Below, in pieces: positions 7,876 to 16,439 of a DNA stretch of 64,000 bases. The notes below the pieces were generated by a model. It worked only from the letters and a program-made list of their open reading frames with translations, did not search any database and was not told the origin of the DNA. Both the position numbers and the translations under genes were made by a program. The first letter of the stretch is position 1, and every line of letters starts with the position of its first letter. Source of the stretch: Streptococcus mitis (GTDB taxonomy: Bacteria; Bacillota; Bacilli; Lactobacillales; Streptococcaceae); the NCBI RefSeq assembly GCF_901542415.1, contig NZ_CABEHV010000004.1:1843501-1907500 (forward strand), read 5' to 3'.

Positions 7876-8772
7876 GTGAGATGGTTTCATAAATCAAGAA
7901 AAACAAACTCTGAATTATTATTTGATATAGTTACCTATGGTTTAGCAATTTTCCTTATCCTGTTAATTGTTTATCCGTTATGGTTTGTAGTGATTGCATC
8001 TTTTAGTAATCCTTCAGATGTTGCAAATGGAAAGGTATGGTTTATTCCTAGAGAATGGAAATTAGATGGATATTTACGTCTTATTCAACAACCTTTATTC
8101 TTACGTAGCTATCTAAATACCATTTTATATACTGTTGTTGGGACCTTAGTTGCTTTAGTAGTCAATATTCCAGCTGGTTATGCTTTATCTAGAAAAGAAT
8201 TAGTTGGTAGAAAATGGATGAGTATTCTATACATAATCCCTATGTTCGTATCAGGTGGCTTGATTCCTACCTACTTAACAGTAAAGAATGTTGGCCTAAT
8301 TGATACATTTTGGGTAATGGTAATCCCTTTTGCGGTTTCATCATACAATATTATTGTTGCTAGAACTTTCTTTAATAATAGTATTCCAGACGGGATGTGG
8401 GAGGCTGCGCAAATTGATGGATGTGGTACAATTCGTTATTTTATTAAGATAGTCGTTCCTTTATCAAAAGCTATTATAGCAGTTATTGGACTTTGGACTG
8501 CAGTTGGTATTTGGAATTCGTGGTTTAATGCTTTAATTTATTTAACGAATGAAAATTTACAACCATTGCAATTAATTTTACGACGTTTACTAATTAGTAA
8601 TCAAATGTTACAATCGCAAGCAACAGGAGAAGTTGCATCAGATCTTCGTATCAAAGCCGATATGATGAAATATGCAGCAATTGTTATTTCAACCGCTCCG
8701 ATAATGTTGCTATATCCCTTTGTTCAAAAATATTTTAATCAAGGCGTAATGATTGGCGCGTTGAAAGAATAG
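7876..8772 (+). CDS. CUT1 ABC sugar transporter permease, LplC/YtcP-like
   Basis: 298 aa with six predicted membrane segments and an EAA loop (MWEAAQIDGCGTIRYF, about 175-190). I chose GTG 7876 because GGAAGGAG at 7859-7866 is spaced 9 bp from it; the other frame start, GTG 7867, would abut that site. The gene sits 17 bp after the first permease and is followed 9 bp later by the binding-protein gene. It forms the membrane heterodimer with the upstream permease. Confidence 0.9.
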   Translation: MRWFHKSRKTNSELLFDIVTYGLAIFLILLIVYPLWFVVIASFSNPSDVANGKVWFIPREWKLDGYLRLIQQPLFLRSYLNTILYTVVGTLVALVVNIPAGYALSRKELVGRKWMSILYIIPMFVSGGLIPTYLTVKNVGLIDTFWVMVIPFAVSSYNIIVARTFFNNSIPDGMWEAAQIDGCGTIRYFIKIVVPLSKAIIAVIGLWTAVGIWNSWFNALIYLTNENLQPLQLILRRLLISNQMLQSQATGEVASDLRIKADMMKYAAIVISTAPIMLLYPFVQKYFNQGVMIGALKE

Positions 8773-8781
8773 GAGAAAAAC

Positions 8782-10347
8782 ATGAAAAATAAATCATTTA
8801 CATATTTGTTCTTAGGAACAGTTACACTTGCTGGCTTAACAGCCTGTGCAAATTCTAATAATGCGAATAAGGATGATAAGTCTGGAGAAGATTCTTATAA
8901 AATCACAACTGTTCGTTGGTCTGACTGGGGGGAAGATTATCATAAAGGTTTTCTAACTGATTCTGCCAAAGAATCAGGTATCGATGTTAAATGGGATACA
9001 CTTGTAGCTGCAGATTGGGCAGATAAGAAATCTGTGTTGGTTGCTAGTGGAGATTTACCAGATGCATTTTTAGGTTCAAATGCTTTTACAGATTCAGAAA
9101 TTGCTCAGAACCAATCTTTATTTATTCCATTGGAAGATTTAATCAAAGAAAACATGCCAAATTTAACTAAGGCTATGGAGAAAGAACCTAAGATTAAAGC
9201 TATGATTACTTCACCAGATGGTCATATCTACAGTCTACCTAAAAAATTACCGATGCGTCCTACTGTAGCTAATCAGCTATTTATTAATAAAAAGTGGCTG
9301 GATAATTTAGGATTAAAGGTTCCAGAAACTTATGATGATTTAGTAAAAGTACTACAAGAATTTAAGGATAAAGATGCGAACGGAAATGGAGACGCTTCTG
9401 ATGAAATTCCATTCGGAGCAGGAAACTTTGATCCAACATTCTCATATATTCTTCCGTTCAATAATCGTTTAGGGGCAGATAATACATATGAAATGTCTGT
9501 AAAAGATGGAAAACCAGTCTACCTTCGTACAGAAGAAAGTTATAAACAAGGGATTGCAGCAATGCACGAATCTTATAAAAAAGGTTTGATTGATCCGGAA
9601 ATCTTTACAGAAGATACCTCTATGAGTGTAGCAAAACGTATGGATAAGGGAGTATCTAGAGTAGGTGTTTCTAGTGGTTGGACAGCAGATGCAACGTTTG
9701 GCTTACATTCAAGTGAATATATTGCTCTACCTGCTTTAAAAGGTATGGATGGTAAACAATATGTCTTTTCTGATCCAGATCATTACAACTATGGTCGAAA
9801 TGAAATTTTGATTACAAATAAGAGCAAAAACCCTGCTAAATTATTGAAATGGTTGGATAAATTATATACAGATGAAGCAAGTATTCAGAATTTCTATGGA
9901 TCATTTGGAATAGCTACTGAAAAGAATGGTGATAAGTTTAAAGTGTTACCTCCTAAAGATGGTAAATCAGCTGATGAATGGGCATGGATTAATTCACTTC
10001 GAGATTTTGGTCCTAAATACGTAAGCGATGATATCAATAGTCGCGTAGAAATCGATCAAACACAAGGTGATGGATTGAAATTGAAGATGGACCAAGATTT
10101 GAAACAATTTGCGTTGCCAGCTTACCCTAATGTGATTTATTCACAAGAAGAGCTTAACAAATTATCATCAATCTATGTGAGTATTGAATCTTATGTCAAA
10201 CAACAAGCATCTAAATGGGTAGTTGAAGGTGGCATAGAAAAAGAATGGGACTCATACAAAGAAACTCTTAAGAATATGGGATTGGACGAATTTATGAAGA
10301 TTCAACAGGAAGCATATAATCGTTACCAAAAAGAAGTAAAAGAGTAA
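8782..10347 (+). CDS. Sugar-binding lipoprotein of the CUT1 transporter
   Basis: 521 aa. A lipoprotein signal with lipobox LTAC places Cys22 as the lipidated residue, so the protein is anchored on the outer face of the membrane. The length and features such as the DANGNGDASDE segment fit the family-1 extracellular solute-binding proteins of the LipO/YtcQ kind, which bind oligosaccharides and hand them to LplB/LplC-type permeases. It is the last gene before a good terminator at 10396. The glycan is unknown. A GH31 enzyme follows, so an alpha-linked sugar is plausible. Confidence 0.92.
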   Translation: MKNKSFTYLFLGTVTLAGLTACANSNNANKDDKSGEDSYKITTVRWSDWGEDYHKGFLTDSAKESGIDVKWDTLVAADWADKKSVLVASGDLPDAFLGSNAFTDSEIAQNQSLFIPLEDLIKENMPNLTKAMEKEPKIKAMITSPDGHIYSLPKKLPMRPTVANQLFINKKWLDNLGLKVPETYDDLVKVLQEFKDKDANGNGDASDEIPFGAGNFDPTFSYILPFNNRLGADNTYEMSVKDGKPVYLRTEESYKQGIAAMHESYKKGLIDPEIFTEDTSMSVAKRMDKGVSRVGVSSGWTADATFGLHSSEYIALPALKGMDGKQYVFSDPDHYNYGRNEILITNKSKNPAKLLKWLDKLYTDEASIQNFYGSFGIATEKNGDKFKVLPPKDGKSADEWAWINSLRDFGPKYVSDDINSRVEIDQTQGDGLKLKMDQDLKQFALPAYPNVIYSQEELNKLSSIYVSIESYVKQQASKWVVEGGIEKEWDSYKETLKNMGLDEFMKIQQEAYNRYQKEVKE

Positions 10348-10395
10348 TACTTTATATGAACTCTTGGTTGTATAAACAAGGGACTAGCTAATTAC

Positions 10396-10440
10396 AGGAA
10401 GCGAGACTGATGAGATCAGATTATCTCGCTTCCTTTATTC
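10396..10440 (+). terminator. Terminator after the binding-protein gene
   Basis: AGGAAGCGAGA (10396-10406) pairs perfectly with TCTCGCTTCCT (10424-10434), followed by a T-rich tail. It separates the transporter genes from the DUF624-GH31 pair, or attenuates readthrough into it. Confidence 0.8.
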
Positions 10441-10552
10441 TAATTTTTAAAGAAATTTGGAAATGTTTTTTAAATAATTTAGGTAATATTTTTGTGCAAC
10501 TGACATTCTAAAATATAGAGTTAAGACGATTGATTTTATGGAGATATCTATT

Positions 10553-11197
10553 ATGCAAAAATTATTTTCATTAGATGGAAAAGTGGTTAGAATTTTAACT
10601 TTTTTGACAGATTTAATTATTTTAAATACTCTATTTATTGTTAGTTGTATTCCAATAGTTACAATTGGGGCATCATTAACTTCTCTTACGACAATGTGGT
10701 ATCGTATTTTAAAAGGTAAAGATACCGATATTGCTTATCATTATTTTCGGATCTTTAGACGAAATTTTAAACAGTCAACTTTTATTTGGTTGTTTATCCT
10801 CCTAATAGAATTACTTTTATATGTGAACTATTGTCTTTGGGGCTATTCAAGTTTATTTTCAGAGTATAGTTTATTGTTAGTGTTGCCCTTTTTATTTGTT
10901 ATAATACTTTTGATGAGTGTTATTTTTCCCTATATTGGTCTATTTAAAGATAATCTAAAAAATAGTATTGTAAATAGCGTATTAATTTGTATTTTAAATC
11001 CAATACAAGCTATCATGTTGGTTTTATTTAATATTTCTGTACTGTATATGAGTTTTAGTAGTCCAGAACGAGTTTTAACAGCTATTTACGTATTTACATT
11101 TGGGGGATTTGCTTTTTGCGGATTGATGAATGTAACGATAACAAATAAAATGTTTGATAAGGTAAAGAAATTTACTAAAAGGAGGACAACAAATTGA
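10553..11197 (+). CDS. DUF624 (YesL-like) membrane protein
   Basis: About 214 aa with five or six hydrophobic segments and the N-terminal FLTDLIILNTLFIVSCIPIV region typical of DUF624/YesL proteins. These regularly accompany YesMN-CUT1 sugar loci, but their biochemical role is not known. I chose ATG 10553 because GGAGA (10540-10544) is well spaced from it; the in-frame ATG at 10538 has no ribosome-binding site. The stop overlaps the TTG start of the GH31 gene, so the two are translationally coupled. Confidence 0.88.
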   Translation: MQKLFSLDGKVVRILTFLTDLIILNTLFIVSCIPIVTIGASLTSLTTMWYRILKGKDTDIAYHYFRIFRRNFKQSTFIWLFILLIELLLYVNYCLWGYSSLFSEYSLLLVLPFLFVIILLMSVIFPYIGLFKDNLKNSIVNSVLICILNPIQAIMLVLFNISVLYMSFSSPERVLTAIYVFTFGGFAFCGLMNVTITNKMFDKVKKFTKRRTTN

Positions 11198-13407
11198 AAA
11201 TTTTTAAGGGAGAGTTTTATCGAATCTCTGTATTAACAGACAAGCTAGTAAGGTTAGAATACTCTCAAACTGGAAGTTTTGAGGATAGAACGACACAACT
11301 TATCTATAATAGAGATTTTGGCCAAGTTTCGTTAAATTATATAGAGACACCAAACGTACTAGATATTATGACGGACTATTTTCATCTGCACTTTAATAAA
11401 GGAGAATTTAACGCCGAAAATTTATTTATAGAGTTAAAAGGAAATTTTGCCGTATATGGTAGTCGCTGGTATTTTGGTGAATCTATTGAAACGTTAAAAG
11501 GAACAGCTCGGACTCTGGATGAGGCAGATGGAGCAATCTCGTTAGAAGATGGAATTATTAGCCGAAATGGTATAGCCTTATTGGATGATTCTCAAGGATT
11601 TATTTGGGATGAACAGTCTGGTTATATTGAGAGAGAAAATCAAATTGATCTGTATTTCTTTGCTTATGGGCATGATTATAGAGGAGCAATCAGAGACTTT
11701 TACCATTTGACTGGTTCAACACCTTTGTTGCCAAGATATGCTTTAGGTAATTGGTGGAGTAGGTATTGGCCTTATACGTCGGATGAATACTTGGATTTAA
11801 TAGACAGATTTGAAACAGAGAAAATTCCATTATCTATTGGTGTTTTAGATATGGATTGGCATATAACTGACATTCCAGCACGTTTTGGAAGTGGGTGGAC
11901 AGGATATAGTTGGAATAAAAATTTAATACCTAATCCAGAGCAGTTATTGCAACAACTTCATGATAGAAAGTTGAAACTCTCCTTAAATGTCCATCCTGCT
12001 GATGGTATACGGGCTTATGAAGAAGCTTATCCTCGAGTCGCCAAACGATTGGGGTTAAATGTAGAATTAGAAGAACCTGCCATTTTTGATTTTTTTAATC
12101 CCTCTTTTAGAGAAGCCTACTTTAAAGATGTTCATTATGAGCTAGAAAAGCAGGGAGTAGATTTTTGGTGGATTGACTGGCAACAAGGGACACAAGGTAT
12201 GCTAGATCCACTATGGCTTTTAAACCATTATCACTATCAGGATAGTTGTAAAAATGCAGAAGGCGGTTTGATTTTATCAAGATATGCAGGTCCTGGTAGT
12301 CACCGCTACCCTGTTGGTTTTTCAGGGGATACTATTATTAGTTGGAATTCGTTAAGATTTCAACCTTATTTTACAGCGACAGCATCTAATATCGGTTATA
12401 GTTGGTGGAGTCATGATATCGGTGGACACATGCTGGGGGATTATGACGAAGAGCTACAAACTAGATGGCTACAGTTTGGTGTTTTTAGTCCGATTACTCG
12501 ATTACACAGTTCTAGAAGTCCTTTTAATAGTAAAGAACCTTGGTTTTTTTCAGAAACAACATCTAAGATTATGAAGAAATACCTTTGTTTGAGACATCAG
12601 ATGATTCCCTATCTATACACTATGAATGTACAGACACACGAGGAAGGTGCCCCATTAATCAGTCCAATGTATTATTTCTACCCAGAGAATGATGAGAGTT
12701 ATAATGTTCCAAATCAATACTTTTTTGGAACAGAACTGATGGTGGCTCCCATTGTAGAAAAGATGGATTTAGCATTCCAATCTGCAAAAGTAGATGTATG
12801 GTTCCCTGAAGGTGAATGGTATGACTTCTTTTCAGAGAAAAAATATACAGGTGGTGTGAAGTTAAGTGTTTATAGAGACATTTCGACGATACCTGTGTTT
12901 GCAAAAAGTGGTGCAATCATTCCCTTGGTTGGTTCTGAGATAGATATGGGTGTTGATTTACCTGAAGTTGTAGATTGGTATGTATTCCCAGGCAAACAAC
13001 ATTCTTTTGAAATGATTGAAGATCAAAATGGTCAAAGATATAAAACAAGATTATCAATCAACTGGGAAATGGGGATGGTAGAGTTAACATTACAAGGAGA
13101 TTCTAGTATCGTTCCAAGCAATAGAAGGCATAGAATTCATTTTAAAGGAACGAATGTGTCTATAATTGAATTGCCAAATAAGAATGATACAGCTAGATTT
13201 GAATGTAAAGATAATAAAAGGCTATCCCTAAATGATGAAGTTTTTAGACTACTAAAGACGGCTTCTCTTCCATATGAATTAAAAGATAGATTGTTAAATC
13301 AATTCATCAATGCGAAAAATTCTCATGAGTTAATGAATATCTTGCATCATCAGGATAAGGAATTGAGAGGGCGTTTGTTGGAAATGATATTTACTAATGA
13401 AAACTAA
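11194..13407 (+). CDS. GH31-family alpha-glycosidase
   Basis: 737 aa. An N-terminal beta-sandwich (about 1-175) is followed by a (beta/alpha)8 barrel. The nucleophile lies in WWIDWQQG (Asp328), the probable acid/base in GFSGDT (Asp379), and there are substrate-site motifs NWWSRYWPY and HDIGGHM. No signal peptide is present, so it acts in the cytoplasm on imported sugar. GH31 includes alpha-glucosidases, alpha-xylosidases and other retaining alpha-glycosidases; the WQQG variant of the usual WxDMNE motif leaves the exact specificity open. The start is TTG 11194 behind a strong AAAGGAGG site. It completes the carbohydrate locus starting at the YesMN genes. Confidence 0.92.
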   Translation: MKIFKGEFYRISVLTDKLVRLEYSQTGSFEDRTTQLIYNRDFGQVSLNYIETPNVLDIMTDYFHLHFNKGEFNAENLFIELKGNFAVYGSRWYFGESIETLKGTARTLDEADGAISLEDGIISRNGIALLDDSQGFIWDEQSGYIERENQIDLYFFAYGHDYRGAIRDFYHLTGSTPLLPRYALGNWWSRYWPYTSDEYLDLIDRFETEKIPLSIGVLDMDWHITDIPARFGSGWTGYSWNKNLIPNPEQLLQQLHDRKLKLSLNVHPADGIRAYEEAYPRVAKRLGLNVELEEPAIFDFFNPSFREAYFKDVHYELEKQGVDFWWIDWQQGTQGMLDPLWLLNHYHYQDSCKNAEGGLILSRYAGPGSHRYPVGFSGDTIISWNSLRFQPYFTATASNIGYSWWSHDIGGHMLGDYDEELQTRWLQFGVFSPITRLHSSRSPFNSKEPWFFSETTSKIMKKYLCLRHQMIPYLYTMNVQTHEEGAPLISPMYYFYPENDESYNVPNQYFFGTELMVAPIVEKMDLAFQSAKVDVWFPEGEWYDFFSEKKYTGGVKLSVYRDISTIPVFAKSGAIIPLVGSEIDMGVDLPEVVDWYVFPGKQHSFEMIEDQNGQRYKTRLSINWEMGMVELTLQGDSSIVPSNRRHRIHFKGTNVSIIELPNKNDTARFECKDNKRLSLNDEVFRLLKTASLPYELKDRLLNQFINAKNSHELMNILHHQDKELRGRLLEMIFTNEN

Positions 13408-13494
13408 TTGAGACATTTCGTACACAATTTCTATTATTTAATTGCTAATTATTATTTTTTAATGTGTAACAGTTTTACATCTCTATGCTTATTG

Positions 13495-13599
13495 ATACTC
13501 TTCGAAAATCAAATTCAAACCACGTCAACGTCGCCTTGCCGTACTCAAGTACAGCCTGCGGCTAGTTTCCTAGTTTGCTCTTTGATTTTCATTGAGTAT
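13495..13599. repeat. RUP-type repeat, copy 1
   Basis: A 105-bp unit with inverted ends ATACTC...GAGTAT and internal arms GAAAATCAAA / TTTGATTTTC. From memory this is the pneumococcal RUP element, a non-autonomous IS630-type unit that inserts at TA. It differs from the copy at 15485 by one base. Confidence 0.8.
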
Positions 13600-13730
13600 G
13601 ACTTGTATTTTAGTAATTACAAGTTTGGCATAGGGATGTTTTTGTTTACTGAAGAGGAAAGGATAAGTATGTTTCAAGGTTTGAAATATTTTTAAACTAA
13701 ACAAGAGCAAATTTTTAAAGGTGATTTTTC

Positions 13731-13812
13731 AAAGTAACTTCCACTTGCCTGACCGAAGTGGAAGTTAGTCTGAAATGGATTTTTATGGTGGAATTAAGTA
13801 TGAGACGTGTGA
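13731..13812. mobile_element. Solo IS30-type terminal fragment
   Basis: These 82 bp match, at roughly 90%, the reverse complement of the right end of the IS30 element at 22353-22435. That includes its 28-bp inner terminal repeat (13785-13812, 26/28 identical). No transposase follows; similarity stops where the coding part would begin. It contains a 12-bp perfect hairpin (TAACTTCCACTT and its complement). Confidence 0.75.
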
Positions 13813-13849
13813 TTTTTTCAGAAAATTTTCTAAAACAAACAGGATTTGT

Positions 13850-13878
13850 TTGACATTTATTTGAAAATTCTGTAAAAT
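13850..13878 (+). promoter_or_regulatory. dtpT promoter
   Basis: A perfect TTGACA (13850-13855) and TAAAAT (13873-13878) are 17 bp apart, 31 bp before the ATG. Confidence 0.8.
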
Positions 13879-13908
13879 GAATTATTATATCGTTCAAGGA
13901 GAATATAT

Positions 13909-15381
13909 ATGGAAAAACAGAAAACATTTTTTGGACATCCTATGGGCTTGTCCACCCTCTTCTTTACAGAGATGTGGGAACGCTTTTCTTACTATGGGAT
14001 GCGAGCTATCCTACTTTACTATATGTACTATAGTGTGCAAGATGGTGGATTGGGAATGGATAAGACCACAGCTGCATCGGTTATGGCGATTTATGGCTCG
14101 CTGGTATTTTTGTCCTCGGTTATCGGTGGTTTTGTCAGTGACCGTATTTTAGGAAGTCGTAAGACTGTCTTTTACGGTGGGATTCTGATTATGCTAGGGC
14201 ATATTGCTTTGGCAACACCTTTTGGACAAGTGGCTCTCTATCTTTCTATTGCCTTGATTATCTTTGGTACTGGATTTTTAAAACCCAATATCTCAGATAT
14301 GGTGGGGGGAATTTATGAGAAAGAGGATGATAGACGGGATGCAGGTTTTAGTATCTTTGTCTTTGGTATTAACTTAGGTGCCTTCGTTGCCCCTTATTTA
14401 GTAGGTTATCTAGGTCAGGAAGTCAATTTCCATCTAGGTTTCTCATTAGCTGCCATTGGGATGTTCTTTGGTTTGGTGAAGTATGTTTTAGATGGGAAGA
14501 AATATCTGCCTGAATCAAGTCTTTACCCCACTGATCCACTTTCACAGAAGGAGCAGCAGACCTTGATTAAACGTTTGCTGATTACACTTGTCATGGTTGT
14601 TCTGGTGGTTCTAGGTTTAGTCTTTACTCACCAGTTTAACGTAGATATGATTGTTAATATCTTTACAGTGATTGCTGTAATTATTCCAATCTACTATTTC
14701 TTTAAGATTTTATCTAGTCATAAAATAACTGCTACTGAGAGATCCCGAGTGTTTGCCTACATTCCTTTATTTATCGCTGGAGTACTCTTCTGGTCTATTG
14801 AGGAGCAGGGTTCTGTTGTTCTCGCTCTATTTGCGGATGATCAAACTCGACTTTACTTTAATGTATTTGGGAATCAGATTCATTTCCCATCTAGCTTTTT
14901 CCAAAGTATCAATCCACTTTTCATTATGATTTATGTGCCGATTTTTGCATGGTTGTGGGGGAAAATGGGTAAAAAGCAACCGTCCTCTTCTAAGAAATTT
15001 GCTTACGGTTTATTTGCTGCAGGTTTATCCTTCTTGTGGATGATGTTACCAGGGATGCTCTTTGGGACAGATGTTAAGGTCAGTCCTTTCTGGTTGATTA
15101 TGAGTTGGGCTATTGTGATTGTGGGGGAGATGTTGATTTCGCCTATCGGTCTATCAGTCACTACTAAGCTAGCACCAAAATCCTTCCAAGCACAAATGAT
15201 GTCTATCTGGTTCTTGAGTAATGCTGCTGCCCAAGCTATCAATGCTCAAATTGTAAAATTTTATACAAGCGAAACTGAAGTCGCTTACTATGGAATTGTT
15301 GGAGGAATTACGATTGTATTCAGTATTATCTTATTCTTCTACGTTCCACGTATTGAAAAACTAATGTCTGGTATCAAATAG
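13909..15381 (+). CDS. dtpT: POT-family di-/tripeptide:proton symporter
   Basis: 490 aa with about 14 hydrophobic segments. Family signatures are present: the N-terminal ERFSYYGMRAILLYY segment, containing the ExxER-type proton-coupling site, and the PTR2 motif region (FGINLGAFVAPYLVGYLGQ near 156-174). It imports small peptides with protons across the cytoplasmic membrane. The ATG has an AAGGAG site. It is monocistronic, with a strong promoter at 13850 and a terminator-like hairpin at 15435. RUP repeats lie on both sides. Confidence 0.93.
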   Translation: MEKQKTFFGHPMGLSTLFFTEMWERFSYYGMRAILLYYMYYSVQDGGLGMDKTTAASVMAIYGSLVFLSSVIGGFVSDRILGSRKTVFYGGILIMLGHIALATPFGQVALYLSIALIIFGTGFLKPNISDMVGGIYEKEDDRRDAGFSIFVFGINLGAFVAPYLVGYLGQEVNFHLGFSLAAIGMFFGLVKYVLDGKKYLPESSLYPTDPLSQKEQQTLIKRLLITLVMVVLVVLGLVFTHQFNVDMIVNIFTVIAVIIPIYYFFKILSSHKITATERSRVFAYIPLFIAGVLFWSIEEQGSVVLALFADDQTRLYFNVFGNQIHFPSSFFQSINPLFIMIYVPIFAWLWGKMGKKQPSSSKKFAYGLFAAGLSFLWMMLPGMLFGTDVKVSPFWLIMSWAIVIVGEMLISPIGLSVTTKLAPKSFQAQMMSIWFLSNAAAQAINAQIVKFYTSETEVAYYGIVGGITIVFSIILFFYVPRIEKLMSGIK

Positions 15382-15434
15382 AGAAAAACTGGAATTTCTG
15401 TAGGGATTTTAAAAGTTAGATCAATTATTTATTC

Positions 15435-15475
15435 AAAGGATTTAGTTCTGTATTGTATAGGGCTAGGTCCTTTTA
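15435..15475 (+). terminator. Probable dtpT terminator
   Basis: AAAGGATTTAG (15435-15445) pairs, with two G-U pairs, with CTAGGTCCTTT (15463-15473), ending in a T run. Confidence 0.6.
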
Positions 15476-15484
15476 GTTTGATTA

Positions 15485-15589
15485 ATACTCTTCGAAAATC
15501 AAATTCAAACCGCGTCAACGTCGCCTTGCCGTACTCAAGTACAGCCTGCGGCTAGTTTCCTAGTTTGCTCTTTGATTTTCATTGAGTAT
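15485..15589. repeat. RUP-type repeat, copy 2
   Basis: The same 105-bp unit and orientation as at 13495, with a single base difference near position 32 of the unit. Together with copy 1 it brackets dtpT. Confidence 0.8.
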
Positions 15590-15618
15590 AAAACTCACGA
15601 TGTTTCTGCTTTTCCTAG

Positions 15619-15647
15619 TGGACATTTGTCTACTTTTTTTATATAAT
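15619..15647 (+). promoter_or_regulatory. Promoter of the hdiR-umuC cassette
   Basis: TGGACA (15619-15624) and TATAAT (15642-15647) are 17 bp apart, about 100 bp ahead of the regulator gene. Palindromic operator candidates follow directly. Confidence 0.7.
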
Positions 15648-15654
15648 AAAACTA

Positions 15655-15688
15655 AACCAAATTGGTTGAGTTTTAAAAGTGACTCAAC
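15655..15688 (+). promoter_or_regulatory. Candidate HdiR operators
   Basis: The perfect palindrome AACCAAATTGGTT (15655-15667) is followed by an inverted repeat GTTGAGT / ACTCAAC (15665-15671 and 15682-15688). Both lie just downstream of the -10, where a repressor would block the start of transcription. Binding by the XRE-S24 regulator is inference. Confidence 0.5.
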
Positions 15689-15749
15689 TAAAGATTAGCT
15701 TTTCTAAGGAAAATCATTTAAGATAAGGTTCTATACTAGGAGGTGAAGT

Positions 15750-16436
15750 ATGTATCAGCCAGAAAAATTAAAGGCTCGGAGGAAAGAGTTAAAACTGACA
15801 CAGAAGGAAATTGCAGAGCAACTTGGGATTAGTTTCCAGGCTTACTCAGCTTGGGAACGTGGAGTCAAGGAACCGTCCAAGGAGAAGGTGTTTCAGCTAG
15901 AGAATATTTTAAAAGTACCAAAAGGATATTTTACTCAGATCGAGATTGTCCGTCTCTACCATAGCCTCTCCAAGCAAGGGCAGGAGAAGGTTGTTCTCTA
16001 TGCTCGCAACCTATCTCAAGAGGAGCAAGCCCAGAAAGTGACAGCTATGCCAGAGCGCCTCTACGAGTACCGTGTTTATGAACGCATGTCAGCAGGGATT
16101 GGGGCTTCAGTCTACGATGATCAGAATTTTGATACAGTTTACTTTAATGAGGAGTTGGCTCATGATTTTGCGTCATGGGTGTCTGGGGACTCCATGGAAC
16201 CTAAATACCAAAATGGTTCAGTGGCTCTGATTCGAGAGACAGGATTTGACTATGACGGGGCGGTTTATGCAGTGGTTTGCAACAACCAGACCTATATCAA
16301 ACGGGTCTATCGAGAGGAGAATGGATTGCGTCTGGTCTCTATCAATCCTACATACCAGGATATTTTCATCTCCTATGAGGAAGATCCTCGGATTGTTGGC
16401 ATTATCGTTGGGAATTTTGTGCCGATGGAGGGCTAG
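15750..16436 (+). CDS. hdiR: HdiR/LexA-like self-cleaving repressor
   Basis: 228 aa. An XRE helix-turn-helix spans about 5-60 and an S24 peptidase domain about 105-225. The catalytic dyad is visible as Ser148 (GDSMEP) and Lys184 (YIKR), and an Ala115-Gly116 cleavage site lies in RMSAGIGAS. In lactococci and streptococci, HdiR represses a DNA-damage-inducible operon and cleaves itself upon RecA activation. This substitutes for LexA, which many streptococci lack. It is 3 bp upstream of the UmuC gene, so it controls its own operon. The fold and catalytic residues are seen; regulation is inferred from family and context. Confidence 0.9.
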   Translation: MYQPEKLKARRKELKLTQKEIAEQLGISFQAYSAWERGVKEPSKEKVFQLENILKVPKGYFTQIEIVRLYHSLSKQGQEKVVLYARNLSQEEQAQKVTAMPERLYEYRVYERMSAGIGASVYDDQNFDTVYFNEELAHDFASWVSGDSMEPKYQNGSVALIRETGFDYDGAVYAVVCNNQTYIKRVYREENGLRLVSINPTYQDIFISYEEDPRIVGIIVGNFVPMEG

Positions 16437-16439
16437 TCA

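Noticed and set aside
13408..13695. 95-codon ORF downstream of the GH31 gene
   Set aside because: It runs through the RUP repeat, has no ribosome-binding site and no protein-like composition.
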